64,000 nt of DNA. Source: Gammaproteobacteria bacterium. GTDB taxonomy: Bacteria; Pseudomonadota; Gammaproteobacteria; Pseudomonadales; Azotimanducaceae. Positions 1-7,971 of this stretch are shown here, in pieces (within the stretch, counting starts at the first letter, position 1; each line of letters starts with the position of its first letter). Location: positions 1,269,721 through 1,333,720 of the forward strand of contig JAPOXV010000026.1 of assembly GCA_026706935.1 (NCBI GenBank), written 5' to 3'. Both the position numbers and the translations under genes were made by a program. The notes beneath the pieces were generated by a model that was given only the letters and a program-made list of their open reading frames with translations, made no database searches and was not told the DNA's origin.

Positions 1-1532
1 AAATCCCAATATGCGGTGTATATACCTCCCGGTCGCCAGTCACGCAGTCCGCGTTTACCATTCATGAGAACGTTCCGTTGCGATGCGACATGGATTTTTC
101 TTGAATTGCGACGTTGTACGAAGCCCATGGCAGGATTAAAACCAGCGCCGACTTCGTGATAGCTAGCGCTCGATCGCCATTTTGGTGCGTTATAGCTGCC
201 GTATAGTGCGTATGTGTACTCGTCGTCGCGTCCGATGCCATCGTTCGCATGTGATGTGGCGATGAACGAACGAATTTCAGCGTACTCGCCGAATCCCCAC
301 TGCAAATCGCCAGCGAACGTCTGAGATTGGTAATCACCGGAATCTCGATTCGTTGCAAGAAAACCAAATTTGGATCGATTCGTAAGTGTTCGACTGTACC
401 GTGCTATGGCGAAATCCTCCGATCCCGCGGCAAATGCACTGTCGGCGCGTAAGTACATCAATCCGATTTCGTCTTGGCGTCCTATATGGCCTGCCAGTTT
501 GACGCCACCGTCCATGGGTAAGCGCGTGCCGTCACGCGCAATACCGATACGGCGACTATGGAATACGAGCGTCTCTTGAGGTACGCCGATCGTGAACAAT
601 GAACTGTTTTCGAGAAAAAACGGTCGCGTTTCTGGAAAGAAGAGACTGAAACGACCCGTGTTTATCTGCAATTGATCTGACTCGACCTGGGCGAAGTCCG
701 TGTTGTACGTTGCCGTAAAGTTGAGTGTTGGGGTCAATGAATACAGCACGTCGAATCCGTTGTCCGAACGGTCGACCAGGTCCGCATCTACTCCTTCACC
801 GCGTGAGGCGATAAGGTAGGGATTGAATCGGACGTTCCGTTTGGACGGTGGCGGTTTGATGTTCTCGATGATGCCTGATAAGCCTAGTCGCCAAACCGAG
901 AATTGGCGCGGCACCGGAGCCCATATGGAGCTTTCGTTGCGATTTCTGACGTATCTGCTGAAGTTCATACCCCACTTCTGTACGTCTTGCCTTGGGTACT
1001 GGAGCGAAGTGAACGGAATAACCATCTCGACACTCCAGTTGTCGTCATTAACCTTCGCTTCAGCTTCCCAAACGGTGGACCAGTTCCAGTTTGTGTTTCC
1101 GTTGAATAGCGATGCATCCCACTCGACACCCGTTTGATTGGTCGAAAATACCACGCCACTTATCTCACTCTGATACGGATCGATGACGACCACGACGCCA
1201 TCGGATTCCCATCCATTACTTGACGGTGCCATATCGTCTACGTCGTCGTCGACAATGAATGCAATATGTAACGCGTCGTCCGTGTAGCCCACGAAGACTT
1301 TCGTCGCCAACGTCGCTGCGTCACCATGATTGGGGATTAGCTGCGTGAAGTCTGTTAAAGCTGGAAGCCCATCCCACGCAGGATCGCCTTCAACTATGCC
1401 GTCAAAAACGGGAGCGATAGCTAGATAGGTCGCATGTGCATGAGGTCTCGCAACTGTGTCTTCATTTGCAAACACCACACCAGTACCTATGGCGCACATC
1501 AATAGTAAGACGACTACAGGAAACTGTCTCAT
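1..1532 (-). CDS. CBM9-like / DUF5916-type outer-membrane protein, partial (3' end beyond window)
   Basis: The reading frame is open from an ATG at 1532 to the window edge, so the C-terminus is missing. An AGGAG lies 13 bases before the ATG. The N-terminus is a Sec signal peptide (about 23 residues, ending near VVFANED). Residues about 35-210 look like the family 9 carbohydrate-binding-like domain of this protein class, with DDALHIAFIVDDD and WNWSTVWEAEAKVNDDNWSVE-like strands. What follows (FNPYLIASRGEG, FFPETRPFFLENSSLF, RRIGIARDGTRLPMDGGVKL) is typical of the beta-barrel half of DUF5916 proteins. It is probably an outer-membrane protein of unknown substrate; sugar binding is suggested only by the fold. 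It is divergent from the next gene across a 343-base gap. Confidence 0.75.
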   Translation of the reverse strand, partial: MRQFPVVVLLLMCAIGTGVVFANEDTVARPHAHATYLAIAPVFDGIVEGDPAWDGLPALTDFTQLIPNHGDAATLATKVFVGYTDDALHIAFIVDDDVDDMAPSSNGWESDGVVVVIDPYQSEISGVVFSTNQTGVEWDASLFNGNTNWNWSTVWEAEAKVNDDNWSVEMVIPFTSLQYPRQDVQKWGMNFSRYVRNRNESSIWAPVPRQFSVWRLGLSGIIENIKPPPSKRNVRFNPYLIASRGEGVDADLVDRSDNGFDVLYSLTPTLNFTATYNTDFAQVESDQLQINTGRFSLFFPETRPFFLENSSLFTIGVPQETLVFHSRRIGIARDGTRLPMDGGVKLAGHIGRQDEIGLMYLRADSAFAAGSEDFAIARYSRTLTNRSKFGFLATNRDSGDYQSQTFAGDLQWGFGEYAEIRSFIATSHANDGIGRDDEYTYALYGSYNAPKWRSSASYHEVGAGFNPAMGFVQRRNSRKIHVASQRNVLMNGKRGLRDWRPGGIYTAYWD

Positions 1533-1875
1533 AGCTCTCGGATTTCTCCTAAAAGATGCGCTTTGACTTTGTGTATGAACTCGAACGATCGCAGGATGAA
1601 GACAAACGTCAACACTTGCGTTCTGATTAGAGACGGATAAAAGTAGGTTGAGCAAAGTTTGGCAATGTTAAGACGTTCGGGCTTCTCTTGGTGCCTTTCC
1701 GATGGCTGCGTTTTGGTGTAGTTAGCTCGCAGATACCGATTGCGCTGACTGCATTCGGTCTAATATTAAAACGGGTCGAGCCTCGAAATTGAGTATCGAA
1801 GCGATGTTCGAAGTTTCAATCTAACGAGGTGCGCCTCGCGTTTGAACACGCACGCACGATTAGAGGAGATTTCAG
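1533..1875. other. 343-base divergent intergenic region
   Basis: No coding frame of useful length is visible. It separates the truncated outer-membrane protein gene from the glutamate-synthase-like gene and should carry both promoters. A possible -10 TAATAT at 1761-1766 follows TTGCGC at 1740-1745, but the spacer is only 15 bases, so this is weak. A clear ribosome binding site, GAGGAG at 1863-1868, belongs to the rightward gene. I see no hairpin, repeat or tRNA here. Confidence 0.4.
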
Positions 1876-3351
1876 ATGATCAGCCTCATAGACATCCTGG
1901 TGCAACTCTTCATCTTTGTGTTAGGCATCGGGGTATTAATTCTTGTCGTTCTATACATCATTGATCGGACGCAGACCAGCCATGCGATACGGCGAAATTA
2001 CCCGGTCATCGGTCGATTCCGTTACCTATTTGAAACGCTCGGGGAGTTTTTTCGACAGTATTTCTTCGCGATGGATAGGGAAGAGCTACCGTTTAATCGT
2101 GCTGAACGCACATGGGTCTATAGAGCGGCGAAAAATACGGACAACACAACGGCGTTCGGTTCCACTCGCGACTTAAGACCGGTTGGAACGATCATGTTTG
2201 CGAACACTATGTTCCCGACATTAGCAGAGGAAAATCGGGAAATAACGCCACTGATCGTCGGACCATACACGGACTTTCCATTCCTTCATCGTTACATCTT
2301 CAATGCGTCCGGTATGAGTTTTGGTGCAATTTCAAAGCCAGCACTGACGGCGCTTGCGGAAGGTACTAAACGGGCAGGTATTTGGCTAAATACGGGGGAA
2401 GGTGGCTTATCGGAACATCACCTGAATGCAGGTGGTAGCGTGGTTTTCCAGATCGGAACCGCGAAGTATGGAGTACGCGACGAGAACGGTAACCTTAGTG
2501 AAAAGCTGCTTGAAGACGTTGCTGCACATGAGCAGGTTCGGATGTTTGAAATCAAGATCTCGCAGGGAGCGAAGCCCGGTAAAGGTGGCATTCTGCCAGC
2601 GATCAAAGTGACGGAAGAGATAGCGGCGGTGAGGAAAATCCCTGTCGGTCAAGCATCAATCTCACCAAACCGTCACATGGAGATCAACTCCGTGCCCGAT
2701 CTTCTTGATTTTGTCAATCGAATACGGTCGATCACGCGAAAGCCAACAGGATTCAAGACCGTGATGGGTTCGTTTGAATGGCTGGATGAACTGTGCGTGT
2801 TGATTCACGAACGCGGTGACGCATCAGCACCTGACTTTATTACGGTGGATAGTGCTGACGGCGGTACAGGCGCGGCACCGATGAGTTTGATTGACAACGT
2901 TGGAATTCCGGTTCGGGAAAGTCTGCCAATTGTTGTTGATATATTGACCAAGCATGGACTACGAGATCGTGTTCGCGTGATCGCTAGCGGCAAGATGATT
3001 ACACCGACGGGCGTCGCATGGGCCGTGTGTGCCGGTGCAGACTTCGTCGTTAGTGCGCGTGGCTTTATGTTTGCGCTTGGTTGCATTCAAGCTTTGCAGT
3101 GCAACAAGAACACATGCCCGACTGGAATAACGACTCACAACAAGCGACTCCAACGCGGACTTGATCCGGTCGACAAAGCTGAACGCGTCTACCAATATGC
3201 GATGGGTATTCGAAAGGAACTCGCGATCATTGCGCATTCTTGCGGCGTTAATGAGCCGCGTGAACTCGAGAGGGAGCACTGTCGCATCGTGCAATCGGAT
3301 GGCAGATCCACGCCCTTGGTCGAGCTGTATCCATATGTAGAAGCTGCTTAG
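1876..3351 (+). CDS. membrane-anchored FMN-binding glutamate synthase family protein
   Basis: A 491-residue protein matching the FMN/Fe-S synthase domain of the glutamate synthase large subunit, without the glutaminase and C-terminal GXGXG domains. Residues about 5-29 form one transmembrane helix, so it is probably membrane-tethered with a cytoplasmic enzyme domain. Recognisable core motifs are NTGEGGLSEHHL, GQASISPNRH, GFKTVMGSFEW, DSADGGTGAAPMSLID and ASGKMITPTG. A CX5CX4C cysteine set (CIQALQCNKNTC, near residues 403-414) matches the 3Fe-4S ligands of GltB. The start is supported by GAGGAG 7 bases before the ATG. Stand-alone members of this family have poorly defined reactions (glutamate synthase-like or N-methylglutamate-synthase-like); the ammonia donor and electron partner are not evident here. 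Confidence 0.85.
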   Translation: MISLIDILVQLFIFVLGIGVLILVVLYIIDRTQTSHAIRRNYPVIGRFRYLFETLGEFFRQYFFAMDREELPFNRAERTWVYRAAKNTDNTTAFGSTRDLRPVGTIMFANTMFPTLAEENREITPLIVGPYTDFPFLHRYIFNASGMSFGAISKPALTALAEGTKRAGIWLNTGEGGLSEHHLNAGGSVVFQIGTAKYGVRDENGNLSEKLLEDVAAHEQVRMFEIKISQGAKPGKGGILPAIKVTEEIAAVRKIPVGQASISPNRHMEINSVPDLLDFVNRIRSITRKPTGFKTVMGSFEWLDELCVLIHERGDASAPDFITVDSADGGTGAAPMSLIDNVGIPVRESLPIVVDILTKHGLRDRVRVIASGKMITPTGVAWAVCAGADFVVSARGFMFALGCIQALQCNKNTCPTGITTHNKRLQRGLDPVDKAERVYQYAMGIRKELAIIAHSCGVNEPRELEREHCRIVQSDGRSTPLVELYPYVEAA

Positions 3352-3419
3352 TCTGGGTAACGAAATTTAGACAACACGCAAAATACGCGCGTTTAACTCG
3401 TCTGTTGATAGGATCTTTG

Positions 3420-3908
3420 GTGTCGTCAGAATTCGATGTTTCCGAATTCCGTCATGTTGTTAGTCACTTCGCGACGGGGGTTGTCGTGGTGTGTGGCAAC
3501 GAGGAAGGCGAACTCGTTGGCTTTGCTGCGCAGTCGTTCGTGTCGTTATCCCTTGAACCGCCACTCATCTTATTCTGTCCGCAGAAAACGAGCACTAGTT
3601 GGCCACGAATTCGCAGTTTAGGTAAGTTCTGTATTAATGTACTTGCCGAGGATCAAGGTGATGTCAGTGAAGCGTTCGCCATGAGCGGCGAGGTCGCCGA
3701 TATTGCGTGGCACAACAATCCGGTCTCTGATACTCCGGCGCTCGATGGCGTAATCGCGACGATAGACTGTACGTTAAATGCGGAACATGACGCTGGCGAT
3801 CACACGATCGTGGTGGCCGACGTTCAAGGGTTGAAAGTCGATAGACCTGAACTCGGTCCGTTGCTTTTCTTTCAAGGCACGTACGGTCACTTCGCGCCTG
3901 CTCCGTGA
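3420..3908 (+). CDS. flavin reductase-like domain protein (short-chain flavin reductase)
   Basis: The protein (about 162 residues) has the whole flavin_reduct fold: FRHVVSHFATGVVVV at the start, then GFAAQSFVSLSLEPPLILF, a KFCINVLAEDQ segment and a C-terminal GPLLFFQGTYGHF. Such proteins reduce FMN or FAD with NAD(P)H and feed two-component monooxygenases. No partner monooxygenase is adjacent, although an LLM-type flavin/F420 enzyme lies 1.2 kb away on the other strand. I chose GTG at 3420, with AGGA 7 bases upstream; a TTG at 3405 in the same frame would add five residues. It lies 68 bases after the glutamate-synthase-like gene on the same strand and could share its transcript. Confidence 0.8.
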   Translation: MSSEFDVSEFRHVVSHFATGVVVVCGNEEGELVGFAAQSFVSLSLEPPLILFCPQKTSTSWPRIRSLGKFCINVLAEDQGDVSEAFAMSGEVADIAWHNNPVSDTPALDGVIATIDCTLNAEHDAGDHTIVVADVQGLKVDRPELGPLLFFQGTYGHFAPAP

Positions 3909-3912
3909 CCTT

Positions 3913-4581
3913 CTAGGCGAGTCCCCTCACAGGTAAGGCTGCACCATGGATCGGGTCCGCATCGCTAGAGGCTAGGAACAAGACAACGTTCGCCATCGCG
4001 ACCGGTGGAACCCAGGCGGAGAAATCGGCTTTTGGCATGTCTTCTCGGTTTCTTGGGGTGTCGATGATGCTCGGAAGAATGCAGTTCACGTTAACGTGCT
4101 TAGTCTTGAGTTCCTCCGCGAGACTTTCGGTGAGTCGTATGACGACACTTTTCGACGCGGAATAAGCCGCCATTCTCCCAACGCCACTCAACGCATTTAG
4201 TGCACCGACATTTACGATTTTTCCATGTTCACGTTCAATCATCTGGGGTACGACGGCACGAACCATGTTGAAGACCGTACGAGCGTTTAGGTTGTACATA
4301 AAGTCCCATGTTTCATCGCTCGTTGTTTCGACTGTATCGCCCATCGTGAAACCACCCGCAATGTTCGCCAATACATCGACTTGACCAATCTCTGCTACGA
4401 CACGACGGGCGTCTTGCGGTTCAATGAGGTCGGCTCTGTATAGCGGAAACGGTGTACCGGTTTCGACAACATCGATTCCTGACACCTTAGCGCCCTCATC
4501 CATGAACGCTTGCGCGACAGCCATTCCGAGTACACCCGCGGCACCCGTTACCGTAACGTTTACACCGTCGAATCTGTTCAT
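3913..4581 (-). CDS. SDR family oxidoreductase
   Basis: A 222-residue short-chain dehydrogenase/reductase. Visible motifs are the nucleotide-binding TGAAGVLG near residue 12, NIAGG in place of NNAG, and the active-site YSASK. Its length is at the small end for a classical SDR. It is the last gene of a minus-strand group, 8 bases behind the LLM oxidoreductase and downstream of a crotonase-like gene, so the three probably act on one substrate, likely an acyl-CoA or alcohol/ketone in a catabolic route (inference). Its 3' end lies 4 bases from the flavin reductase stop on the other strand. Confidence 0.85.
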   Translation of the reverse strand: MNRFDGVNVTVTGAAGVLGMAVAQAFMDEGAKVSGIDVVETGTPFPLYRADLIEPQDARRVVAEIGQVDVLANIAGGFTMGDTVETTSDETWDFMYNLNARTVFNMVRAVVPQMIEREHGKIVNVGALNALSGVGRMAAYSASKSVVIRLTESLAEELKTKHVNVNCILPSIIDTPRNREDMPKADFSAWVPPVAMANVVLFLASSDADPIHGAALPVRGLA

Positions 4582-4589
4582 CTCATTCC

Positions 4590-5462
4590 TTAACGTGCAA
4601 GAGCTTCAAGCGCGTCCCAATCAGGCTGTTGAATGTTCCCATCGGCGCGAATCGGCTGAACGCAAACGTGATTCGCACCTGCTTGCAGATGTTCATCGAT
4701 GCGCGCTTGGATAGCGTCCTTGTCGCCCCACGCAAAAGTAGTATCGATGAATTTATCACTGCCACCGTCGTTGATGTCCGCTTCACTTAGTCCCATCCGG
4801 AGCCAATTGTTTCGATAGTTTGGTAGCCCTTGATAGGTTGAAGCTGCGCGACGAGCCACCGTACGCGCTTTGTCTGGATCGGTCTCCATGATGACCTTCT
4901 GTTCTACGCACAACCAGGCATCGGCGCCCATCGTCTCTCGTGCCATTTTTGTATGCGAGGGAGAAGAAAAGTACGGATGCGCGCCGTCTGCTTCTTGTGC
5001 TGCAAGCTCGAGCATCTTGGGACCGAGTGCAGCGATCACTGTCTTCGGGGCCTCACTTGTACGTGGCGCAGTGTAAGGCGAAGCCTTCATTTTTTGTAGG
5101 TATGCTCGCATGGTCGATACGGGCTTTCCGTAAGTCAATCCCCGTAAACCTTCAACGAGCGGTTTGTGCGAAACACCTAGACCAAGTAAGAAGCGATTGT
5201 CACTCTGTTCTGCCAACGTATGTTGTGCCGCGAGCGTAACGCCGGGTTCGCGATGATAGATGTTTGCAATACCGGTCGCGATTGTGAGCGATGTCGTATT
5301 GGCTAATAGCCAAGCGGCATGCGCGAACGGATTGCGACCGACGGTTTCAGGCAACCACAATGCGCTGTAGCCTAGCTCTTCGATCCGTTTAGCGGTAGTT
5401 GCAGCGTCGGTTGCTGACATTGCGTCAGTGAAATACCAAACACCAAGCTTGCCTAATTCCAT
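4590..5462 (-). CDS. LLM class (F420-dependent type) oxidoreductase
   Basis: A 290-residue luciferase-like alpha/beta barrel. The conserved pattern matches the TIGR03620-type LLM subfamily: LGVWYFTDAM at the start, RIEELGYSALWLPE, ATGIANIYHREP, NRFLLGLGVSHKPLVEGLRG and a middle PKTVIAALGPKMLELAA. Subfamily members are usually annotated as F420-dependent; nothing in this sequence alone distinguishes F420 from FMN. It sits between the crotonase-like gene (21-base gap) and the SDR (8-base gap) on the same strand. If it does use F420, the genome must hold fbiC/cofH-type genes, none of which are in this window. Confidence 0.8.
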   Translation of the reverse strand: MELGKLGVWYFTDAMSATDAATTAKRIEELGYSALWLPETVGRNPFAHAAWLLANTTSLTIATGIANIYHREPGVTLAAQHTLAEQSDNRFLLGLGVSHKPLVEGLRGLTYGKPVSTMRAYLQKMKASPYTAPRTSEAPKTVIAALGPKMLELAAQEADGAHPYFSSPSHTKMARETMGADAWLCVEQKVIMETDPDKARTVARRAASTYQGLPNYRNNWLRMGLSEADINDGGSDKFIDTTFAWGDKDAIQARIDEHLQAGANHVCVQPIRADGNIQQPDWDALEALAR

Positions 5463-5483
5463 ATCTGAATCCGAGTTTAGATA

Positions 5484-6287
5484 CTAACGACCGACGAAAT
5501 TGCCGGGTCGACGTTCCGCGACCGCTTGGATTCCCTCGGCCGCATCCTCAGTCTCCCTTAACCACTGTTGCTCTTTGAGCTCATGATCAGTCGCCGTCTT
5601 AATAAGATCGGCAAGTCCTTGGCGGGTCGTTGCACGCGTTGAAGCTACCGCGAGTGGTGCGTTTTCGGCAATCTCCTTTGCGAGTGCGATCGCCCGATCG
5701 CGAACTTCCTCCAATGGTACGAGCTCGTCGACGAGTCCACGTTCCAACGCTTCATCTCCTTTGATGCGACGCCCCGTGAAGAACATAAGGTTTGCGAATT
5801 GCTGTCCAACCAGCCTAGGTAGCGTCACGGTTAACCCAAAACCGGGATGAATCCCGAGTTTTACGAAATTTGCGGCGAATCGCGCTTCAGGAGCTGCAAC
5901 TCGAAAATCTGCGACGAGTGACAAACCTAAACCCCCACCAATCGCCGCACCTTGAACTGCAGCGATTAGAGGTTTCTTTGCGCGGAACAATCGAACGCCT
6001 TCTTCGTAGAGCGAGCCAGTACGGTTTCGGAACCCCTCCTCGGTAAACTCTTCATTACCTGAGCTCTCGTCGCTGCCGCTTCCGAAATTCGCGCCTGCGC
6101 AAAATGACTTACCTTGTGAAGCAAGAACGATCGCACGGCAACTTGGATCTTCATCAAGTCCCTTGAAAGCGTCGGCGATCTGATTTATTAACAATACATC
6201 GAAAAAATTGTGTGGTGGCCGTTGGATTTCGACAATCCCGACGGCACCATCTCGCGTTAGTTCGATATCTGGGTATTTCGTGCCCAC
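5484..6287 (-). CDS. crotonase superfamily protein (enoyl-CoA hydratase/isomerase-like) lacking both hydratase glutamates
   Basis: A 267-residue crotonase fold. The oxyanion-hole segments are clear: SFCAGANFG near residue 65 and AAVQGAAIGGGLGLSLVADF near residue 115. In classical enoyl-CoA hydratases the two catalytic glutamates lie in the GGGCELA and FGxPE segments; here the aligned positions are GGGLGLS and FAANF, giving Gly and Phe. A simple hydratase function is therefore doubtful, and an isomerase, thioesterase, lyase or dehalogenase-like role is more likely. It is the first gene of the group with the LLM and SDR genes, and is divergent from the MATE gene with about 30 bases between start codons. 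Confidence 0.8.
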   Translation of the reverse strand: MGTKYPDIELTRDGAVGIVEIQRPPHNFFDVLLINQIADAFKGLDEDPSCRAIVLASQGKSFCAGANFGSGSDESSGNEEFTEEGFRNRTGSLYEEGVRLFRAKKPLIAAVQGAAIGGGLGLSLVADFRVAAPEARFAANFVKLGIHPGFGLTVTLPRLVGQQFANLMFFTGRRIKGDEALERGLVDELVPLEEVRDRAIALAKEIAENAPLAVASTRATTRQGLADLIKTATDHELKEQQWLRETEDAAEGIQAVAERRPGNFVGR

Positions 6288-6317
6288 GTAGTTGGTCTCA
6301 GCAAATTGAAAGAGTAG

Positions 6318-7748
6318 ATGTTACCTAGACGAAAACCATCTTCTGAACGACCTCAGTTAGGGAGTCTAGCGTTTCCTGCGATTGTCACGAACTTGATGTT
6401 CTCTCTCGTGGTCATCGCTCAGACAAGATTTGTAGGTGAACTCGGTGAGCAAGCAATCGCTGCAGTCGGCATGGGACAGCGTGTGTTTTTCGCGACGCAG
6501 GCCTTGCTGATGGCTATCACAGCCGGTACGACCGCGCTAGTCGCCAGGAATTGGGGCGCCGAAAACTACGACGAAGCGGGACGAATGACGATGGCCAGTC
6601 TCGCGCTTACGGGGATTGCGAGTATCGCCAGTGCGATTCCCGGTGTTGTTTTCGCCTACGAAATTGCGATGGTATTCGGCGTCGACGAGTACACAACTCG
6701 ACTCGCATCGGAGAACATCCGTTGGTTGTCTGTCTTTAACTTGGCGTTCGCCGTGAACTTTACGATCGGTGCCGCACTTCGTGCCGCGGGGGACGCATGG
6801 ACGCCTTTTTGGATAAGTGTGGCTGTCAACATTGTGAATATCCCGTTACTGTACGCGCTCGTGTTGGGTAACTGGGGATTTCCTTCGTTAGGTGTGAAAG
6901 GCGCAGCCATAGCCGGAGGCGTGGCCGGTCTACTCGGTGCGGTGATCAGTCTCATACTCTGGATGGGTCAGTGGGTCCGCATTACATACGTTCGTATCAG
7001 CTGGTGGGATCGAGATCGGTTCCGGCAGCTAGTTAACGTGGGATACCCAGCAGGGATCGAGATGATGGTCTTCCAAGTTGGCTATTTCTTTTTCTTGGTT
7101 TTGCTCGGTAACTACTACGGTACGTCTGCGTTCGCCGCTTACTCACTTTCGGGAACTATGTTCATGGTTTGCATGGTCGTCGGCTTTGGTTTTTCGGTTG
7201 CTGGTTCAACTCTTTCGGGTCAATACCTCGGTGCAAACGATCCAGATGGTGCTGTACGTAGTGGTTGGCGTGCGCTGTACTACGCTGTGCTTTCCATGGG
7301 AACACTAGCGTTCATCGTCGTATTAAATGTCGAAACGATTGTCCATCTGTTCTTGCCAAATCCTGGCGCGCAAACCGTTGCGTATTCCGTACAGATTGCA
7401 TGGATGCTTGCGTTGTCAACACCATTGATGGCAATTGAATTCGCGATCGGGGGTGCGTTACGTGGTGCTGGCGATACACGATTTCCTATGGTCTCGACTT
7501 TGATTGGATTGCTCGGAATTCGGTGCGTTATCGCGGTCATATGTGTCATGCTCAGTTTGGACGTCATATATATGTTTGCCGCGATGGTCGCAGAGAACAT
7601 TGTGAAAGGCGCTCTCCTTATTGGTCGATATCGAACGGACCGATGGAAGAGCCTGATCCAACTCGATCCGGAAGCAAAGTTGGAACAGAGTGGGTTACAA
7701 GACGGTGGTCGAAGCGCCCAGAATAGGACATCTTCTGAGTCGGTCTAG
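6318..7748 (+). CDS. MATE family efflux transporter
   Basis: A 476-residue polytopic membrane protein with twelve predicted helices in two related halves, each with a MATE-type LRGAGD/LRAAGD motif (AALRAAGDAWTPF near residue 155 and GALRGAGDTRFPM near residue 383). Proteins of this family export drugs, toxins or metabolites in exchange for Na+ or H+. The N-terminus (PQLGSLAFPAIVTNLMFSLV) has the usual first-helix form. The C-terminal 40 residues are hydrophilic and extend beyond the core. The substrate cannot be predicted. It is transcribed away from the crotonase-like operon. Confidence 0.88.
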   Translation: MLPRRKPSSERPQLGSLAFPAIVTNLMFSLVVIAQTRFVGELGEQAIAAVGMGQRVFFATQALLMAITAGTTALVARNWGAENYDEAGRMTMASLALTGIASIASAIPGVVFAYEIAMVFGVDEYTTRLASENIRWLSVFNLAFAVNFTIGAALRAAGDAWTPFWISVAVNIVNIPLLYALVLGNWGFPSLGVKGAAIAGGVAGLLGAVISLILWMGQWVRITYVRISWWDRDRFRQLVNVGYPAGIEMMVFQVGYFFFLVLLGNYYGTSAFAAYSLSGTMFMVCMVVGFGFSVAGSTLSGQYLGANDPDGAVRSGWRALYYAVLSMGTLAFIVVLNVETIVHLFLPNPGAQTVAYSVQIAWMLALSTPLMAIEFAIGGALRGAGDTRFPMVSTLIGLLGIRCVIAVICVMLSLDVIYMFAAMVAENIVKGALLIGRYRTDRWKSLIQLDPEAKLEQSGLQDGGRSAQNRTSSESV

Positions 7749-7971
7749 ATTAGCATCGATGATGTTCTTGACGCGCGTTGCTTCGCTATTAGGTCGCACA
7801 TTGATCCGTTTCGTGATCCAATGGCACCTGGATTCCAACGTGAAAGCGATCTAGGTAAATCCTGGAGATGCGGCGTTAGAGGGCACACTTTATTTCGCAC
7901 GAGTAAATTAAATTCGCTTTCTTTTGTGACGTAGCAAGTCAAAAACAAGCGGTCTGATCTAACGACGAAGA

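Noticed and set aside
823-1137. Open frames of about 100 codons on the plus strand opposite the truncated outer-membrane protein
   Set aside because: The minus-strand frame gives a signal peptide and recognisable CBM9/DUF5916 segments; the plus-strand frames have no protein-like pattern and are shadows.
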